DNA of 64,000 bases, from NCBI RefSeq assembly GCF_026240905.1, contig NZ_JAPEVI010000002.1:124001-188000 (forward strand). The letters run 5' to 3'. Positions 17,801 through 26,505 of the stretch are shown piece after piece. The stretch comes from Roseibium salinum. GTDB lineage: Bacteria; Pseudomonadota; Alphaproteobacteria; Rhizobiales; Stappiaceae. A program made the translations under genes and the position numbers. Positions within the stretch are counted from its first letter, which is position 1. Each line of letters begins with the position of its first letter. Below the pieces are notes generated by a model. That model had not been told where the DNA came from, ran no database searches, and saw nothing but the letters and a program-made list of their open reading frames with translations.

Positions 17801-18412
17801 TTAGTTGCCGTCGGGAGGTGAAGTGCCGGCCGGCGGCTCACGGTGCGCATCACCATCCGCCGATGATTGTGTCTCGCGGGAACGATCCTGCGCGTTCGCC
17901 GTCATCCTCGAATAATCGTCGGCCGAGAGCCCGAGAAGGGTCGTCACGAACGCGGTGATCCTGGAGATTTCTTCGGCGGAATGGTGCTCGCCAAAGGCCG
18001 GCATACCCGTCATCTTGATGCCGTTGGAGACGATCCAGTGGATCTCCTCACCCGTCCATTCGGTGGCCGCTTCGGTCAGGTGTGGCGGCTCGGGCCGCAT
18101 TCCCCGAGACCATTCGCTCGGCTTCCGGCCCGGCCCGCCGTGGCAGTGGGCGCAGCTCTCCGCATAGTGACGCGCACCCTCGGCGAGCACTTCGTCGGAA
18201 CGACTTTCCGGCAGCTCCACCTTGCCGGCCCGGGTCTCCACCGAACGATGCATCGTGGTGTCCAGGGTCCAACGGACCGCATCGAAATGCTGATCCGAGG
18301 CGGCGACATTGTAGGCGCCCGTGTAGGTGATCGTAAGCCAGACAGCGATGGCGATCAGGATCGTGGCGACGATCCCACCCGCAGCGCCAAATAGGGCAGG
18401 GTGCTTTTTCAT
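17801..18412 (-). CDS. Membrane-anchored monohaem cytochrome c
   Basis: 203 residues. An N-terminal transmembrane anchor (about residues 8-30) is followed by a periplasmic domain with the haem-binding motif CAHCH (residues 87-91) and a likely axial methionine in GMPAFGEHH (about 135). The C-terminal 40 residues are low-complexity and hydrophilic. It probably transfers electrons in the periplasm. It is first gene of a pair with the DUF305 protein. A GGAAC-N16-GGTT promoter about 75 bp upstream of the ATG suggests general-stress control. Confidence 0.9.
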   Translation of the reverse strand: MKKHPALFGAAGGIVATILIAIAVWLTITYTGAYNVAASDQHFDAVRWTLDTTMHRSVETRAGKVELPESRSDEVLAEGARHYAESCAHCHGGPGRKPSEWSRGMRPEPPHLTEAATEWTGEEIHWIVSNGIKMTGMPAFGEHHSAEEISRITAFVTTLLGLSADDYSRMTANAQDRSRETQSSADGDAHREPPAGTSPPDGN

Positions 18413-18484
18413 GATCGATCTCCCGCGTTCATCGAAGCATTTCGCATGCGCAGGCCAATGGCCGCGCTGAGACAGCCTTGCACG

Positions 18485-18511
18485 TCAACCGGACACCGCC
18501 CTCGAAGTTCC
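18485..18511 (-). promoter_or_regulatory. Candidate EcfG-type promoter for the cytochrome c gene
   Basis: On the minus strand GGAAC (18511-18507), 16 bp, then GGTT (18490-18487). EcfG/RpoE2 promoters of Alphaproteobacteria follow GGAAC-N16/17-CGTT, or GGAAC-N18-TT in Sinorhizobium, which this satisfies. Confidence 0.55.
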
Positions 18512-18594
18512 CGAAGCGCTTTCGAAAACCAAGACCGGCCGGCGCCGGTACGAAGTAGGCCGCATGCCGGAACTTCATCCAGCCGTAGCCGCAC

Positions 18595-19056
18595 CTATCC
18601 TCTTACCGCCGCCAGAACCTTGCGTGTTCTCTCCAGCAGTGATGAACCGTGCTGCGACGGAATGTCCGTGAAGTCGCCTCTGAGCGCCTTGAGCGCATAG
18701 CGTTCCTCCCCGATCTCCGAAGCGGTACGGATCCCCAGGCGCCGCATTACAGGAACCGGCGGACACCAGCCCTGCACCGCGTGCTGAAAAAGGAAACCCG
18801 TGACGAGAGCAGGCAGAGCGAGCCAGCGGCGGTCCACGCCCGCACCAAGCGCCACACCCGCAAATCCAAGGACCGATGCATTTGCCTCAAGGGTCCGCTC
18901 AATATCCCATTCCCCGTCGAGTTCATCGAGACGGGCATCGATTTCGTCGGGATGCCGAGCGAAATAGGCAACCCGATCTTCGGTTTCCCGCCGCAGCCGG
19001 CGGTTGATCGCATCGGAAGTATTCGAAGATACTCGTTCTGTCGTGGCCGGAAGCAT
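18595..19056 (-). CDS. DUF2892 (YgaP-like transmembrane) family protein
   Basis: 153 residues. A hydrophilic, charged N-terminal half (TSDAINRRLRRETEDRVAYFA) precedes two short hydrophobic segments (SVLGFAGVALGAGV and LALPALVTGFLFQHAVQGW) that match the DUF2892 transmembrane unit, then a CPPVPVMRRLGIRT segment. DUF2892 often follows or precedes rhodanese-type domains, but none is present here. The ATG at 19056 follows AGGAGGAAACT. An EcfG-type promoter lies about 30 bp upstream, so stress-induced expression is likely. Molecular function is unknown. Confidence 0.8.
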   Translation of the reverse strand: MLPATTERVSSNTSDAINRRLRRETEDRVAYFARHPDEIDARLDELDGEWDIERTLEANASVLGFAGVALGAGVDRRWLALPALVTGFLFQHAVQGWCPPVPVMRRLGIRTASEIGEERYALKALRGDFTDIPSQHGSSLLERTRKVLAAVRG

Positions 19057-19085
19057 AGTTTCCTCCTGTATACGTGCTAGCCAGC

Positions 19086-19112
19086 CAAACCATGAACGAT
19101 GCCTTTCGTTCC
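19086..19112 (-). promoter_or_regulatory. Candidate EcfG-type promoter for the DUF2892 gene
   Basis: On the minus strand GGAAC (19112-19108), 16 bp, GGTT (19091-19088). The predicted start site leaves a leader of about 25 bases before the ATG at 19056, an ideal spacing. Confidence 0.62.
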
Positions 19113-19146
19113 CGACTTCGGGAACACGATCGCCGGGCAAAGGCCT

Positions 19147-19515
19147 TTATTCTTCGGTAGGTGTCTGACCGCGCGTGCACATCTTTTCGACGGCGGCCAG
19201 CAACATTGAGTGGCTCAGCGGCTTGGAATGCGCCAGTGCGCGCATATCGGGCGGCACCTCCCGCGCATTGTGGCCGCTGACAAATACGAAGGGTATCCCG
19301 CGCGCCGACAAGTACTCGGCCACCGGCAGACTTGCTTCGCCGGAGAGCTCGACGTCGAGAAGCGCCGCGTCCACCGTTTCCTCGTCGATCGCAGCAATCG
19401 CGGCTTTCACCGTGGCACATGGTCCGACAACACCATAGTCGGCGTCACGCAGAGCGACAGCATAATCCTCCGCAATCAGCCATTCGTCTTCCACGATCAG
19501 AATTTGAGGCGACAT
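19147..19515 (-). CDS. Single-domain response regulator (receiver)
   Basis: 122 residues forming one CheY-like receiver: acidic pocket VEDE (8-11), phospho-acceptor Asp54 in LLDVELSG, switch Ser80, Lys98 in HSKPLS. There is no output domain. The segment GPCATVKAAI and the PFVFVSGH strand closely resemble the receivers of the protein at 20065 and the kinase at 20796, a subfamily that partners HWE kinases. It may act as a phosphate shuttle or sink in the general stress circuit. A GGAAC-N16-GGTT site lies about 150 bp upstream. Confidence 0.92.
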   Translation of the reverse strand: MSPQILIVEDEWLIAEDYAVALRDADYGVVGPCATVKAAIAAIDEETVDAALLDVELSGEASLPVAEYLSARGIPFVFVSGHNAREVPPDMRALAHSKPLSHSMLLAAVEKMCTRGQTPTEE

Positions 19516-20064
19516 CGGTCTTATCCAAGGTCAATCTGCATTCCGTCCGGCTTCCGAGAACGCAGAAAAGGTGTTTGCCATCAAAGCCCTCTAGGATCTT
19601 GGGCATCCTCGTGCTGGCAGGATTCTCAAGACGTCCGGATCGAAGGGCCGTTATCCTAACAAACCCATTGGCGAGAAGAACGTTCCAACCTCACCGTTAA
19701 CTCGGCCGACGGCACCCGTGCAAGGCGAACGCTGTGCGGTTGCGCACGTCTCCCGCCCACGCGCGCGCATACGTCTCGGCCCCGCCAAACCCGCAACTCG
19801 CGGCGAGAGAGGGCCACAGTGTCTGCCCGGATTGAAACCTGCCGCTCTTCCGCGCGTTATCACGGGTATGACGACACTTAACAGGAGTATGTGCCCGAAC
19901 GCTCTTCCCGGGTCGCCCAACCAGCAATTCGCGGATCGAATGCCGCAAGTTGAAAACATCGGCGGTCAGGTTCCTGCTCGATTGCTTGTTCCCATGCGCC
20001 GCCGCCAGGCCGCGCCCGTTGCGACCCCCTTGGAACGCGACGACCAGGAGAAAGGAGCATAGCT
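19516..20064. other. 549-bp gap between two divergent receiver genes
   Basis: No gene is supported. It holds the putative EcfG-type promoter for the minus-strand receiver (19660-19686) and, at its right end, the AGGAGAAAGGAG ribosome site for the GTG start at 20065. Several short overlapping open frames have no ribosome site or recognisable features. Confidence 0.55.
19660..19686 (-). promoter_or_regulatory. Candidate EcfG-type promoter for the receiver at 19147
   Basis: On the minus strand GGAAC (19686-19682), 16 bp, GGTT (19665-19662), followed by TG exactly as at 19086-19112. The leader to the ATG at 19515 would be about 140 bases, longer than usual. Confidence 0.5.
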
Positions 20065-20652
20065 GTGGCAAGTATCCGCGGACGCCGTGTCCTGATTGTC
20101 GAAGACGAACCACTTCTTGCCGAGGATCTGAGCCGATACTTCCGGAAGATGGGTGCCATTGTTCTGGGGCCGGCATCCAATCTGGACGCGGCTGTCAGGT
20201 ATGTCGACCTTGCCGAGGCGGCCGTGCTCGATGTCAACCTGAACGGTCGCAAGGTCTTTCCTGTCGCTGACGCACTGATGCGCCGGCACGTCCCGTTTGT
20301 CTTCTTCACCGGCGCCGGCGATGTCTCGATCCCGTTACGATTTCAACTCGTCGGCCGTCTGTACAAACCCGTGAACACCGACGGCCTGTTTGATGCTCTC
20401 TTCCCGCCGGAGGCCGGCCGCAAGCCGATGGATTCCACATCTGATGATGCCTTCGCGGTTCTGCCCAAGCTCAGGCTGACGGCCCTGCTGCTTCTCGAAG
20501 ATGCCAGCTCCGCCGACCGCCTCGTGGAGCTGACCCTGGAGCGGGCGCTCGGCGCCGTCGACACCAGGAGCAGCTATGCAAGTCTCGAGGACTGGCTCAG
20601 CCACGTCCTGGAACAGACGCATCGCACGATGGGCCGCAATCTGATGAGTTAG
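20065..20652 (+). CDS. Receiver protein with a C-terminal sigma-region-2-like domain
   Basis: 195 residues starting at GTG with AGGAGAAAGGAG upstream. Residues 7-115 are a receiver with VEDE, acceptor Asp56 (VLDVNLNG), Thr82 and Lys101 (YKP). Residues 131-190 look like a degenerate ECF sigma region 2: an LPKLRLTALLLLEDASSADR helix, a VELTLERAL helix, then YASLEDWLSHVLEQTHRTMGR, which lines up with the typical L-x-A-W-L-x-x-I-L-x-N-x segment. No region 4 follows. PhyR, the general stress anti-anti-sigma factor, has a sigma-like domain before its receiver; here the order is reversed. Function is inferred only. Confidence 0.75.
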   Translation: MASIRGRRVLIVEDEPLLAEDLSRYFRKMGAIVLGPASNLDAAVRYVDLAEAAVLDVNLNGRKVFPVADALMRRHVPFVFFTGAGDVSIPLRFQLVGRLYKPVNTDGLFDALFPPEAGRKPMDSTSDDAFAVLPKLRLTALLLLEDASSADRLVELTLERALGAVDTRSSYASLEDWLSHVLEQTHRTMGRNLMS

Positions 20653-20795
20653 GGTATGGCCTCGGACCGACTGGAACCGCCGCAGGAGAAAACTCACCTT
20701 AACCGCGCATCATGATTGCGCCCTATCTTTGCCAAATTGAGATCACAAGCTGCATATCTTGTGAGCAGGGACGAAGCGGAACAGAGGATTTAGCC

Positions 20796-22601
20796 ATGGA
20801 GGGTGTGCCAACGCACCAGGGTCTCCTCGACGCGTTGCCGATAGCGGCCTGCGTCACTGACGCCGAAGGCCGGCTCACTTATTGCAATCATGCAGCCGCC
20901 GAGTTGTTGGGATATCAACCGAAACCTGGTTCGCAAAGCTGGCACGACAGGTGCACGCTGTTCTGGCCGGACGGACGTCGCATGGACTTTGACGAGTCTC
21001 CGTTCGCGATGAAGCCAGGCAAAGACGCGTCGGCTTTCGGCGACGCAATCCTGGCAGAGAGGCCGGACGGGACGCGCAAGGCGTTGACGGTGTCCACCAC
21101 GCCCACCGACCATGACGGCTCTACCGGGTACATCCACCTGCTGACCGATGTAACGGACCGAAGGGATGCCGAAATTGCCTCGGCGCGCCTGGCGGCAATC
21201 GTGTCCTCCTCCGACGATGCGATCGTCAGCAAACGGCTCGACGGGACCGTCACCTCATGGAATGACGGCGCCGCCCGGATCTTCGGTTATCAGCCCGAGG
21301 AGATGATCGGCCGGTCCATCAGAAAAATCATTCCGCCCGAGTTGCAGGCGGAAGAGGACGACATCCTTGCCCGGCTTTGCCGCGGGGAGCGCATCGGGCA
21401 CTTCGACACCGTGCGACTTGCCAAGGACGGGCAGCGGGTGCATCTATCACTGACCATTTCACCAGTCCTTGACGGCTCGGGAAACGTGATCGGTGCGTCG
21501 AAAATCGCGCGCGACATCACCGAGAGAAAGCGCAGCGAGGAATTGCAGCACCTGCTGTTCAACGAACTGAACCATCGCGTCAAGAACACGCTCGCGATGA
21601 TCCAGGCGATTGCGAGCCAGTCGTTGCGAACGGCATCGAAGCCGGCCCAGTTCGTCGACAGCTTCAATGGTCGCGTCAATGCCCTGGCCCGTGCGCACGA
21701 CCTTCTCGTTCAGCATGAGATGAAGGGTGCAGGGATCCACGATCTCGTGCGCGACCAGGTCTCGCTTGGAGCGGCGAATGAACGCCGGGTGACGTATTCC
21801 GGCCCGGGCCTCCTGCTTGAATCCCGCACCGCGGTCCACTTGGCCCTCGTCCTCCACGAACTTGCCACCAACGCCCGCAAATACGGTGCGCTCTCGATTC
21901 CCGAAGGGGCATTGTCGATCACCTGGAAAGTGGACGTGCGCCACGGCCGCGTGCTGCATCTCCACTGGCGTGAGAGCGGCGTTGCCAATCTGCAGGCCCC
22001 CCGGAAACGCGGGTTCGGAACCACCCTGATAGACCGGAGCCTTGAAGCCAACCGCGGTGAGGTGCACCTGGATTTCGGGGCGGACGGCATTGTCTGCGAC
22101 ATCGAACTGCCGCTTCCCGAAGAGGAACGCTATTCGTTCACGGAAGCAGCAATCGGAGCGAACAACGAGAATTTGGTGCGGAAGGGGGCGGGATCCGCCC
22201 GTCACGGCAAGCGAATTCTGATCGTGGAAGACGAGCCGCTTATCGCAATGGAGCTGGAATCCACTCTGGCGTCGCACGGCTTCGAGGTGGTCGGCCCTGC
22301 CTCACATGTTGAAAGCGCGATCCGGTTAATCGGACAGGAGCGCCTCGACGCGGCCCTCCTGGACGCAAATCTGGGCGGGAAACCGGTTACCGACGTGGCG
22401 GAGGCTCTGGCGGAGAAGGGTGTCCCCTTCGCCTTTGGCACCGGTTTTGGCCGCGAGGCCCTGCCGGCAGGGTTCCGCCACGTTGAAATCGTCCCGAAGC
22501 CCTTCGAAACGGACCGGCTGATCGACACGGTAGACAGGATACTCACAAGCGGCGATCAACCGGCCACCGTCGTGCCGCTGAAACCCAAAAGGAAAAGCTG
22601 A
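20796..22601 (+). CDS. HWE-family hybrid histidine kinase with two PAS domains and a receiver
   Basis: 601 residues, cytoplasmic. PAS 1 covers about 8-120, PAS 2 about 128-245. The HWE dimerisation/phosphorylation domain has His260 in NELNHRVKNTLAMIQ, the N-box HELATNARKYGALS (354-367) and HWRESG (390-395). The C-terminal receiver has VEDEPL (477) and acceptor Asp523 (LLDANLGG). The ATG at 20796 is chosen because it opens directly onto PAS 1; the upstream 28 codons look non-coding. HWE kinases include the PhyK-type sensors that activate PhyR. The two neighbouring receiver proteins are plausible partners. Confidence 0.93.
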   Translation: MEGVPTHQGLLDALPIAACVTDAEGRLTYCNHAAAELLGYQPKPGSQSWHDRCTLFWPDGRRMDFDESPFAMKPGKDASAFGDAILAERPDGTRKALTVSTTPTDHDGSTGYIHLLTDVTDRRDAEIASARLAAIVSSSDDAIVSKRLDGTVTSWNDGAARIFGYQPEEMIGRSIRKIIPPELQAEEDDILARLCRGERIGHFDTVRLAKDGQRVHLSLTISPVLDGSGNVIGASKIARDITERKRSEELQHLLFNELNHRVKNTLAMIQAIASQSLRTASKPAQFVDSFNGRVNALARAHDLLVQHEMKGAGIHDLVRDQVSLGAANERRVTYSGPGLLLESRTAVHLALVLHELATNARKYGALSIPEGALSITWKVDVRHGRVLHLHWRESGVANLQAPRKRGFGTTLIDRSLEANRGEVHLDFGADGIVCDIELPLPEEERYSFTEAAIGANNENLVRKGAGSARHGKRILIVEDEPLIAMELESTLASHGFEVVGPASHVESAIRLIGQERLDAALLDANLGGKPVTDVAEALAEKGVPFAFGTGFGREALPAGFRHVEIVPKPFETDRLIDTVDRILTSGDQPATVVPLKPKRKS

Positions 22602-22627
22602 GCCGGGAAGTCTTCCCCCGCCGGCTC
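22600..22627 (+). terminator. Weak terminator-like hairpin
   Basis: GAGCCGG (22600-22606) pairs with CCGGCTC (22621-22627), with an inner GGGAAG/CTTCCC pairing, right at the kinase stop codon and before the convergent Gfo/Idh gene. No T run follows, so this is tentative. Confidence 0.35.
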
Positions 22628-22710
22628 AATTCACCGGGCCAGCGCCATGGTGCATGTGAGGGCACCGACGCCGCTGATGATGCTCAAGCGAATCCCGGCT
22701 GAGGCCCTGA

Positions 22711-23703
22711 TCACACGAGGCTGATGACCCGTTCAAGGTTCGCCATTGCGCGGACACCGTCGGCGATATCCGGCGCAGCCGATGTTTCTCCTTTCAGCGC
22801 CGATGCGACATCGGCGATCAGGGCGTTGTAGCCCTTGTGATCCTCGTTCGCCGCGGCGGTGAAATTCGGTGTCCAGGACAACGTATCGGATCCGTCCGAC
22901 AGGGTCGCCTCCGGGTCGTCCGCCTTGAACGGCGGGTTGCGGTGGTATGCGACGTTAATGACATTGTCCACTTCCACGCGGGCCTGATCGCCCATGATCT
23001 GGATGGATTCCATTGGCGTGCCGCGGGACTGGACCGTCCCCATGACGATCGTGCCGATGACCCCGTTCCGGCACTCGAAATTGACATGAAGAAGCAGATG
23101 ACCGGACACCGGTTCGATCTTCCTGAGGGCCATATCGGCAAAGCCGTCGCCCGCGAACCACGGGATCAGGTCCATGTAATGGACGCAATGGTGGAGATAG
23201 AACCCGGTATAGTCCACCTCTCCTGAGAAATAGGTGGGCGCGGTCATATATGTGCCGGAGATGCCCAGCACCTGCCCGAAATCCCCTTTGCGCACAATAT
23301 TGCCTGCAATCCTGTTGCCGGTTGAATAGCGTTTCATGAAGCCGACCAGCACCGGCTTTCCCGCGCGCTCCGAGGCTGCTGCGATTTCCTCCGCCGCCGC
23401 TCTGTTTTTTGCCGGTGGCTTTTCCAGAAAGACCGGCAGCCCGCGTTCAAGAGCCGCGAGGGATGCGATGTGGTGCAACTCCGGGCCGACGGCCATTCCA
23501 ATGGCGTCAAGGCCCTCGTGGGCAATCAGCTCCCGGTAGTCGGAATAGACGGCCGCCGCGCCATATTGCCAGGCGGCTCTTGCCGCCGCGCTTTCGTCAA
23601 CGTCGCAAACGGCCGCGACACGGATATCGTTCCGGCCCAGTTGGGGCATGAGCATCTGCGTCGCATGACGACCGCAGCCGATCCAACCGATCTTCAGGGT
23701 CAT
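22711..23703 (-). CDS. Gfo/Idh/MocA-family NAD(P)-dependent oxidoreductase
   Basis: 330 residues. N-terminal Rossmann motif [14 protein letters not shown] (4-17), the family's catalytic-lysine motif EKPPAKN near residue 93, and a C-terminal alpha/beta domain with the [15 protein letters not shown] helix near residue 168 that supplies the catalytic histidines. The family oxidises sugar or inositol hydroxyls. It is the last gene of the minus-strand sugar operon, and its ATG overlaps the preceding epimerase stop (ATGA at 23703-23700), so it probably acts in the same pathway. Confidence 0.92.
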   Translation of the reverse strand: MTLKIGWIGCGRHATQMLMPQLGRNDIRVAAVCDVDESAAARAAWQYGAAAVYSDYRELIAHEGLDAIGMAVGPELHHIASLAALERGLPVFLEKPPAKNRAAAEEIAAASERAGKPVLVGFMKRYSTGNRIAGNIVRKGDFGQVLGISGTYMTAPTYFSGEVDYTGFYLHHCVHYMDLIPWFAGDGFADMALRKIEPVSGHLLLHVNFECRNGVIGTIVMGTVQSRGTPMESIQIMGDQARVEVDNVINVAYHRNPPFKADDPEATLSDGSDTLSWTPNFTAAANEDHKGYNALIADVASALKGETSAAPDIADGVRAMANLERVISLV

Positions 23704-24611
23704 TGTGCAGCCTCCGCCATGGCAAGGCAGGATCTTATCAGGGCAAGCCCTGCCGTCAGTTTACCCGTCTCGTCCTCCCGCGGCGCCCGCCAATGGGCAA
23801 TGGGCAGACCGACGCGGTCGTCGTTGCGCCGGAACGGTTCCAGGGAGATCGGACCGCGATAGCCGATGTCGGCCAGCGCCTTCATGATCACGGGCCAGTC
23901 CAGGTGACCGGTTCCCGGGAAGCCGCGATGGTTTTCGTTGGCCTGAAAATGCACGACACGCGGTCCCGCCGTCCGGATCGCATCGGCAATCGAGCGTTCC
24001 TCCATGTTCATGTGGAACGTATCGAGCACAAGCCCGAGCCCCGGATTGTTCACTGCATCGGCCACATTGATGGCCTGAGCCGTGGTCGAGACAATGTCCG
24101 TCTCGAAGCGGTTCAGCGCTTCCAGCGCGAAGACGCATCCGGCTCGCGCGGCGGCCGGTGCGGCGTCCGCAAGACCCTCGATGGTTCGCTCGGCCCGCCT
24201 GCGGATTTCTTCGTCCGTCCAGGGTGTCGGCGCACGGCCGGCAAACACCAGCGGTTCGCCGTAGAGCGGCCCGCCAATGATGCGCGCACCCAGGGCCGAG
24301 GCCACATCCACGCAATAGTTCAGGTAATCAAGGCCGCCCTGCCGGCATCCGGCATCCTCGCTGGCGATGGAGCGCTTCAGGTTGACTCGCGCGGCCAGGA
24401 CCACATCGAGATTTGCGTCACCGAGGGCTTTCGCGGTTTCCTCGAGATCCAGGTCGTCCTCGCGTTCGGGCACCAGCAGTTCGACGAAATCGAAGCCGAG
24501 GTCCCGGATGTGCTGGAAGAGCCCGAGGTCGGCCCGGGTAAACGGCCGGACGAATTGCATTGAAATGATGCCGATGGGGTTTGTCACGTCTGTGGTCCTG
24601 TGTCTCGTCAT
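23700..24611 (-). CDS. Sugar 3-epimerase-like TIM-barrel protein (D-tagatose/D-psicose 3-epimerase family)
   Basis: 303 residues, one xylose-isomerase-like TIM barrel. The four metal/catalytic positions of the DTE/DPE family are visible: Glu in [12 protein letters not shown], Asp in [12 protein letters not shown], His in [13 protein letters not shown] with the following GTGHLDW loop, and Glu in ISLEPFRRN. Known members epimerise ketohexoses or ketopentoses at C3. The ATG at 24611 overlaps the permease stop (ATGA), and the stop overlaps the Gfo/Idh start in the same way. The substrate is unknown; pairing with a Gfo/Idh dehydrogenase suggests a keto-sugar intermediate. Confidence 0.88.
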   Translation of the reverse strand: MTRHRTTDVTNPIGIISMQFVRPFTRADLGLFQHIRDLGFDFVELLVPEREDDLDLEETAKALGDANLDVVLAARVNLKRSIASEDAGCRQGGLDYLNYCVDVASALGARIIGGPLYGEPLVFAGRAPTPWTDEEIRRRAERTIEGLADAAPAAARAGCVFALEALNRFETDIVSTTAQAINVADAVNNPGLGLVLDTFHMNMEERSIADAIRTAGPRVVHFQANENHRGFPGTGHLDWPVIMKALADIGYRGPISLEPFRRNDDRVGLPIAHWRAPREDETGKLTAGLALIRSCLAMAEAAQ

Positions 24612-25438
24612 CCCTTGACTGCTCCCTGTGTCAGGCCACTGATCAGGCGTTTCTGGACGATCAGGAAAAGGATGGTTGCGGGCATGGCGCCGATGATGCC
24701 GCCGGAGGTCAGCAGACCCCACTCGACCTCGTATTCGCCGATAAGGGTCTGGATTGCGACGGTGATCGGGCGGACGTTCCGGCCGCCAAGGGTGAGGGCG
24801 TAAAGATACTCGTTCCAGGCGGTGATGAAGATGTAGATGCCGGTCGCAATGATGCCGGGCGTGCACAAGGGCAGCACGACGCGCCAGAGCGCGCCAAGGC
24901 GGCTGCAGCCATCGGTCATTGCAGCTTCGTCGAGGCTTTTCGGAATGCCGTTCATGTAACTGGTCATCATCCAGACGGAGAAGGGAATTGCGACGGTCGC
25001 ATTGGCGATGACAAGCGCCAGATGCGTATCGAGAATTCCAAGCACGCGCATGAGCACGAAAAGCGGCAGGATCAGCAGGACGACCGGGAACATGTTGATG
25101 ACGAGGAATTGCAGCAGCAGGTATCGTTTGCCGCGGAACGAGAAGCGGGAGAAGGAATAAGCGGCCGTCACGCTCAGGCTCAGCCCGACGACGACGGTTC
25201 CAGCCGCGATGATGAATGAGTGGATCAGATTGGTGAGGAAGCCGACCGTCGAAAACAGGCGGACGTAGTTTTCGAGCGTTGCGCCGACCAGGCCGGGACC
25301 TTCGGTGAACAGCCGCTCTTCCGCGGTCAGCGACGTAAGCAGCATCCACAGATAGGGTCCGAGCGTGAACACCAGAATGAGCACCATGGGCAGGTCGACG
25401 GTAAGGACCCGCCGAAGCAGTGATTTGCGTCCAACCAT
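24608..25438 (-). CDS. Sugar ABC transporter permease (MalG family)
   Basis: 276 residues with six transmembrane segments and the EAA loop [30 protein letters not shown] near residue 165 that contacts the ATPase. It is the second permease of a CUT1 importer. Its start overlaps the MalF-type permease stop (TGATGG region at 25438). The ATPase partner is the MalK/UgpC-type protein encoded divergently at 29635. Confidence 0.93.
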   Translation of the reverse strand: MVGRKSLLRRVLTVDLPMVLILVFTLGPYLWMLLTSLTAEERLFTEGPGLVGATLENYVRLFSTVGFLTNLIHSFIIAAGTVVVGLSLSVTAAYSFSRFSFRGKRYLLLQFLVINMFPVVLLILPLFVLMRVLGILDTHLALVIANATVAIPFSVWMMTSYMNGIPKSLDEAAMTDGCSRLGALWRVVLPLCTPGIIATGIYIFITAWNEYLYALTLGGRNVRPITVAIQTLIGEYEVEWGLLTSGGIIGAMPATILFLIVQKRLISGLTQGAVKG

Positions 25439-26343
25439 CAGTCTACGGCCCTCCCGGCACGACGGAGATAGACGATCACAAGCCCGAGAAGCATCAGCGT
25501 GAACAGCACGGCAAGCGACGAGCCATAGCCGAAATCCAGGTTTGTGCGGGCCTTGATGAAAGCATAGAGCGGCAGGGTGTAGGTGGCGTAGCCGGGCCCG
25601 CCGCCGGTCATGACGAAGATGACGTCAATGGAATTGGCAACCCAGATGGTGCGAAGCAGCACTGCCGTCACCAGAACGCCGGAAATACCCGGCAGCGTAA
25701 TGTGCCAGAACTGGCGCAAGTTGCTGGCGCCGTCCAGCGAGGCCGCCTCGTAGTAGCTCTTCGGGATAGACTGCAAGCCGGCCAGGATCATCACCGCGAA
25801 GAACGGGAAACCCTGCCAGGTGAGTGTCAGGATGATGGCGTAAAGCGCGGTGTCGGGATCGGCGAGCCAGGGTACGGATGCCTTGATCAGCCCAAGGCGG
25901 AGCAGGAATTCGTTCAGGATCCCGTAATTGGCGTCATAGATCCACACCCACATGAGGGCAATGACCACGCTCGGCAGGGCCCAGGGAATGATGATCAGGG
26001 CGCGGGCCAGAGGCCGCCACGGAAATTGCTGGTTGAGCAGGAGCGCGGTGGCCAGCCCGAGCAGGAGCTGCGCGGGAATCGTCAGGGCGATCCAGATGAT
26101 CGTGTGCCGGAGAGAAATCCAGAACACCTCATCCTGAAGGGCGGTCGCGAAGTTTTTCAGCCCGACGAAGGAAAAGTCCTTCGGTTTCCAGAGGACATAG
26201 TCGTGCAGGCTCATCCAGGCCGCCTGGATCATCGGAAAGAACACGATCGCCAGTGTCACGAGGACGGCAGGCGACAACAGCGCGTAGGGAAGGACCTTTC
26301 GCGCCAGGGCTGCCCGGCCTGCCGGTTGGTTCGCGGTGAGCAT
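25438..26343 (-). CDS. Sugar ABC transporter permease (MalF family)
   Basis: 301 residues from the ATG at 26343, with six transmembrane segments and the EAA loop [26 protein letters not shown] near residue 200. It forms the channel with the MalG-type permease. A TTG 39 bp upstream would put the start inside the hairpin at 26362-26381 and is less likely. It follows the binding-protein gene after 162 bp that hold two hairpins. Confidence 0.92.
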   Translation of the reverse strand: MLTANQPAGRAALARKVLPYALLSPAVLVTLAIVFFPMIQAAWMSLHDYVLWKPKDFSFVGLKNFATALQDEVFWISLRHTIIWIALTIPAQLLLGLATALLLNQQFPWRPLARALIIIPWALPSVVIALMWVWIYDANYGILNEFLLRLGLIKASVPWLADPDTALYAIILTLTWQGFPFFAVMILAGLQSIPKSYYEAASLDGASNLRQFWHITLPGISGVLVTAVLLRTIWVANSIDVIFVMTGGGPGYATYTLPLYAFIKARTNLDFGYGSSLAVLFTLMLLGLVIVYLRRAGRAVD

Positions 26344-26361
26344 GGTCAAATATCCACCCTG

Positions 26362-26381
26362 TGCAGGAGGGCTCTCCTGCA
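26362..26381 (-). other. Short hairpin in the leader of the MalF-type permease
   Basis: TGCAGGAG (26362-26369) pairs with CTCCTGCA (26374-26381) around a 4-base loop, 18 bp upstream of the permease ATG. It may affect translation or mark a processing site; it could sequester an AGGAG sequence. Confidence 0.45.
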
Positions 26382-26463
26382 CTCAGTTCAAGTTCCGGAC
26401 CGCCTGGTTTAAGGCGGAAGGTTGCTCGGGGTCCCTGTCGATGGGGCCACTCTGCGGGATCGA

Positions 26464-26490
26464 GGGTGCCCGGCCGTCTGCCGGACACCC
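26464..26490 (-). other. Intercistronic RNA hairpin after binding-protein gene
   Basis: On the minus strand GGGTGTCCGGC pairs with GCCGGGCACCC (11 pairs, one G-U) around a 5-base loop, 15 bp after the binding-protein stop and before the permeases. It has no T run, like the hairpins at 9264 and 42479. Confidence 0.6.
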
Positions 26491-26505
26491 CCAACGCGGC
26501 AGGAC

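Noticed and set aside
24612..25349. An in-frame extension upstream of the 3-epimerase-like gene.
   Set aside because: It is a shadow of the MalG-type permease; the true start at 24611 overlaps the permease stop by ATGA.
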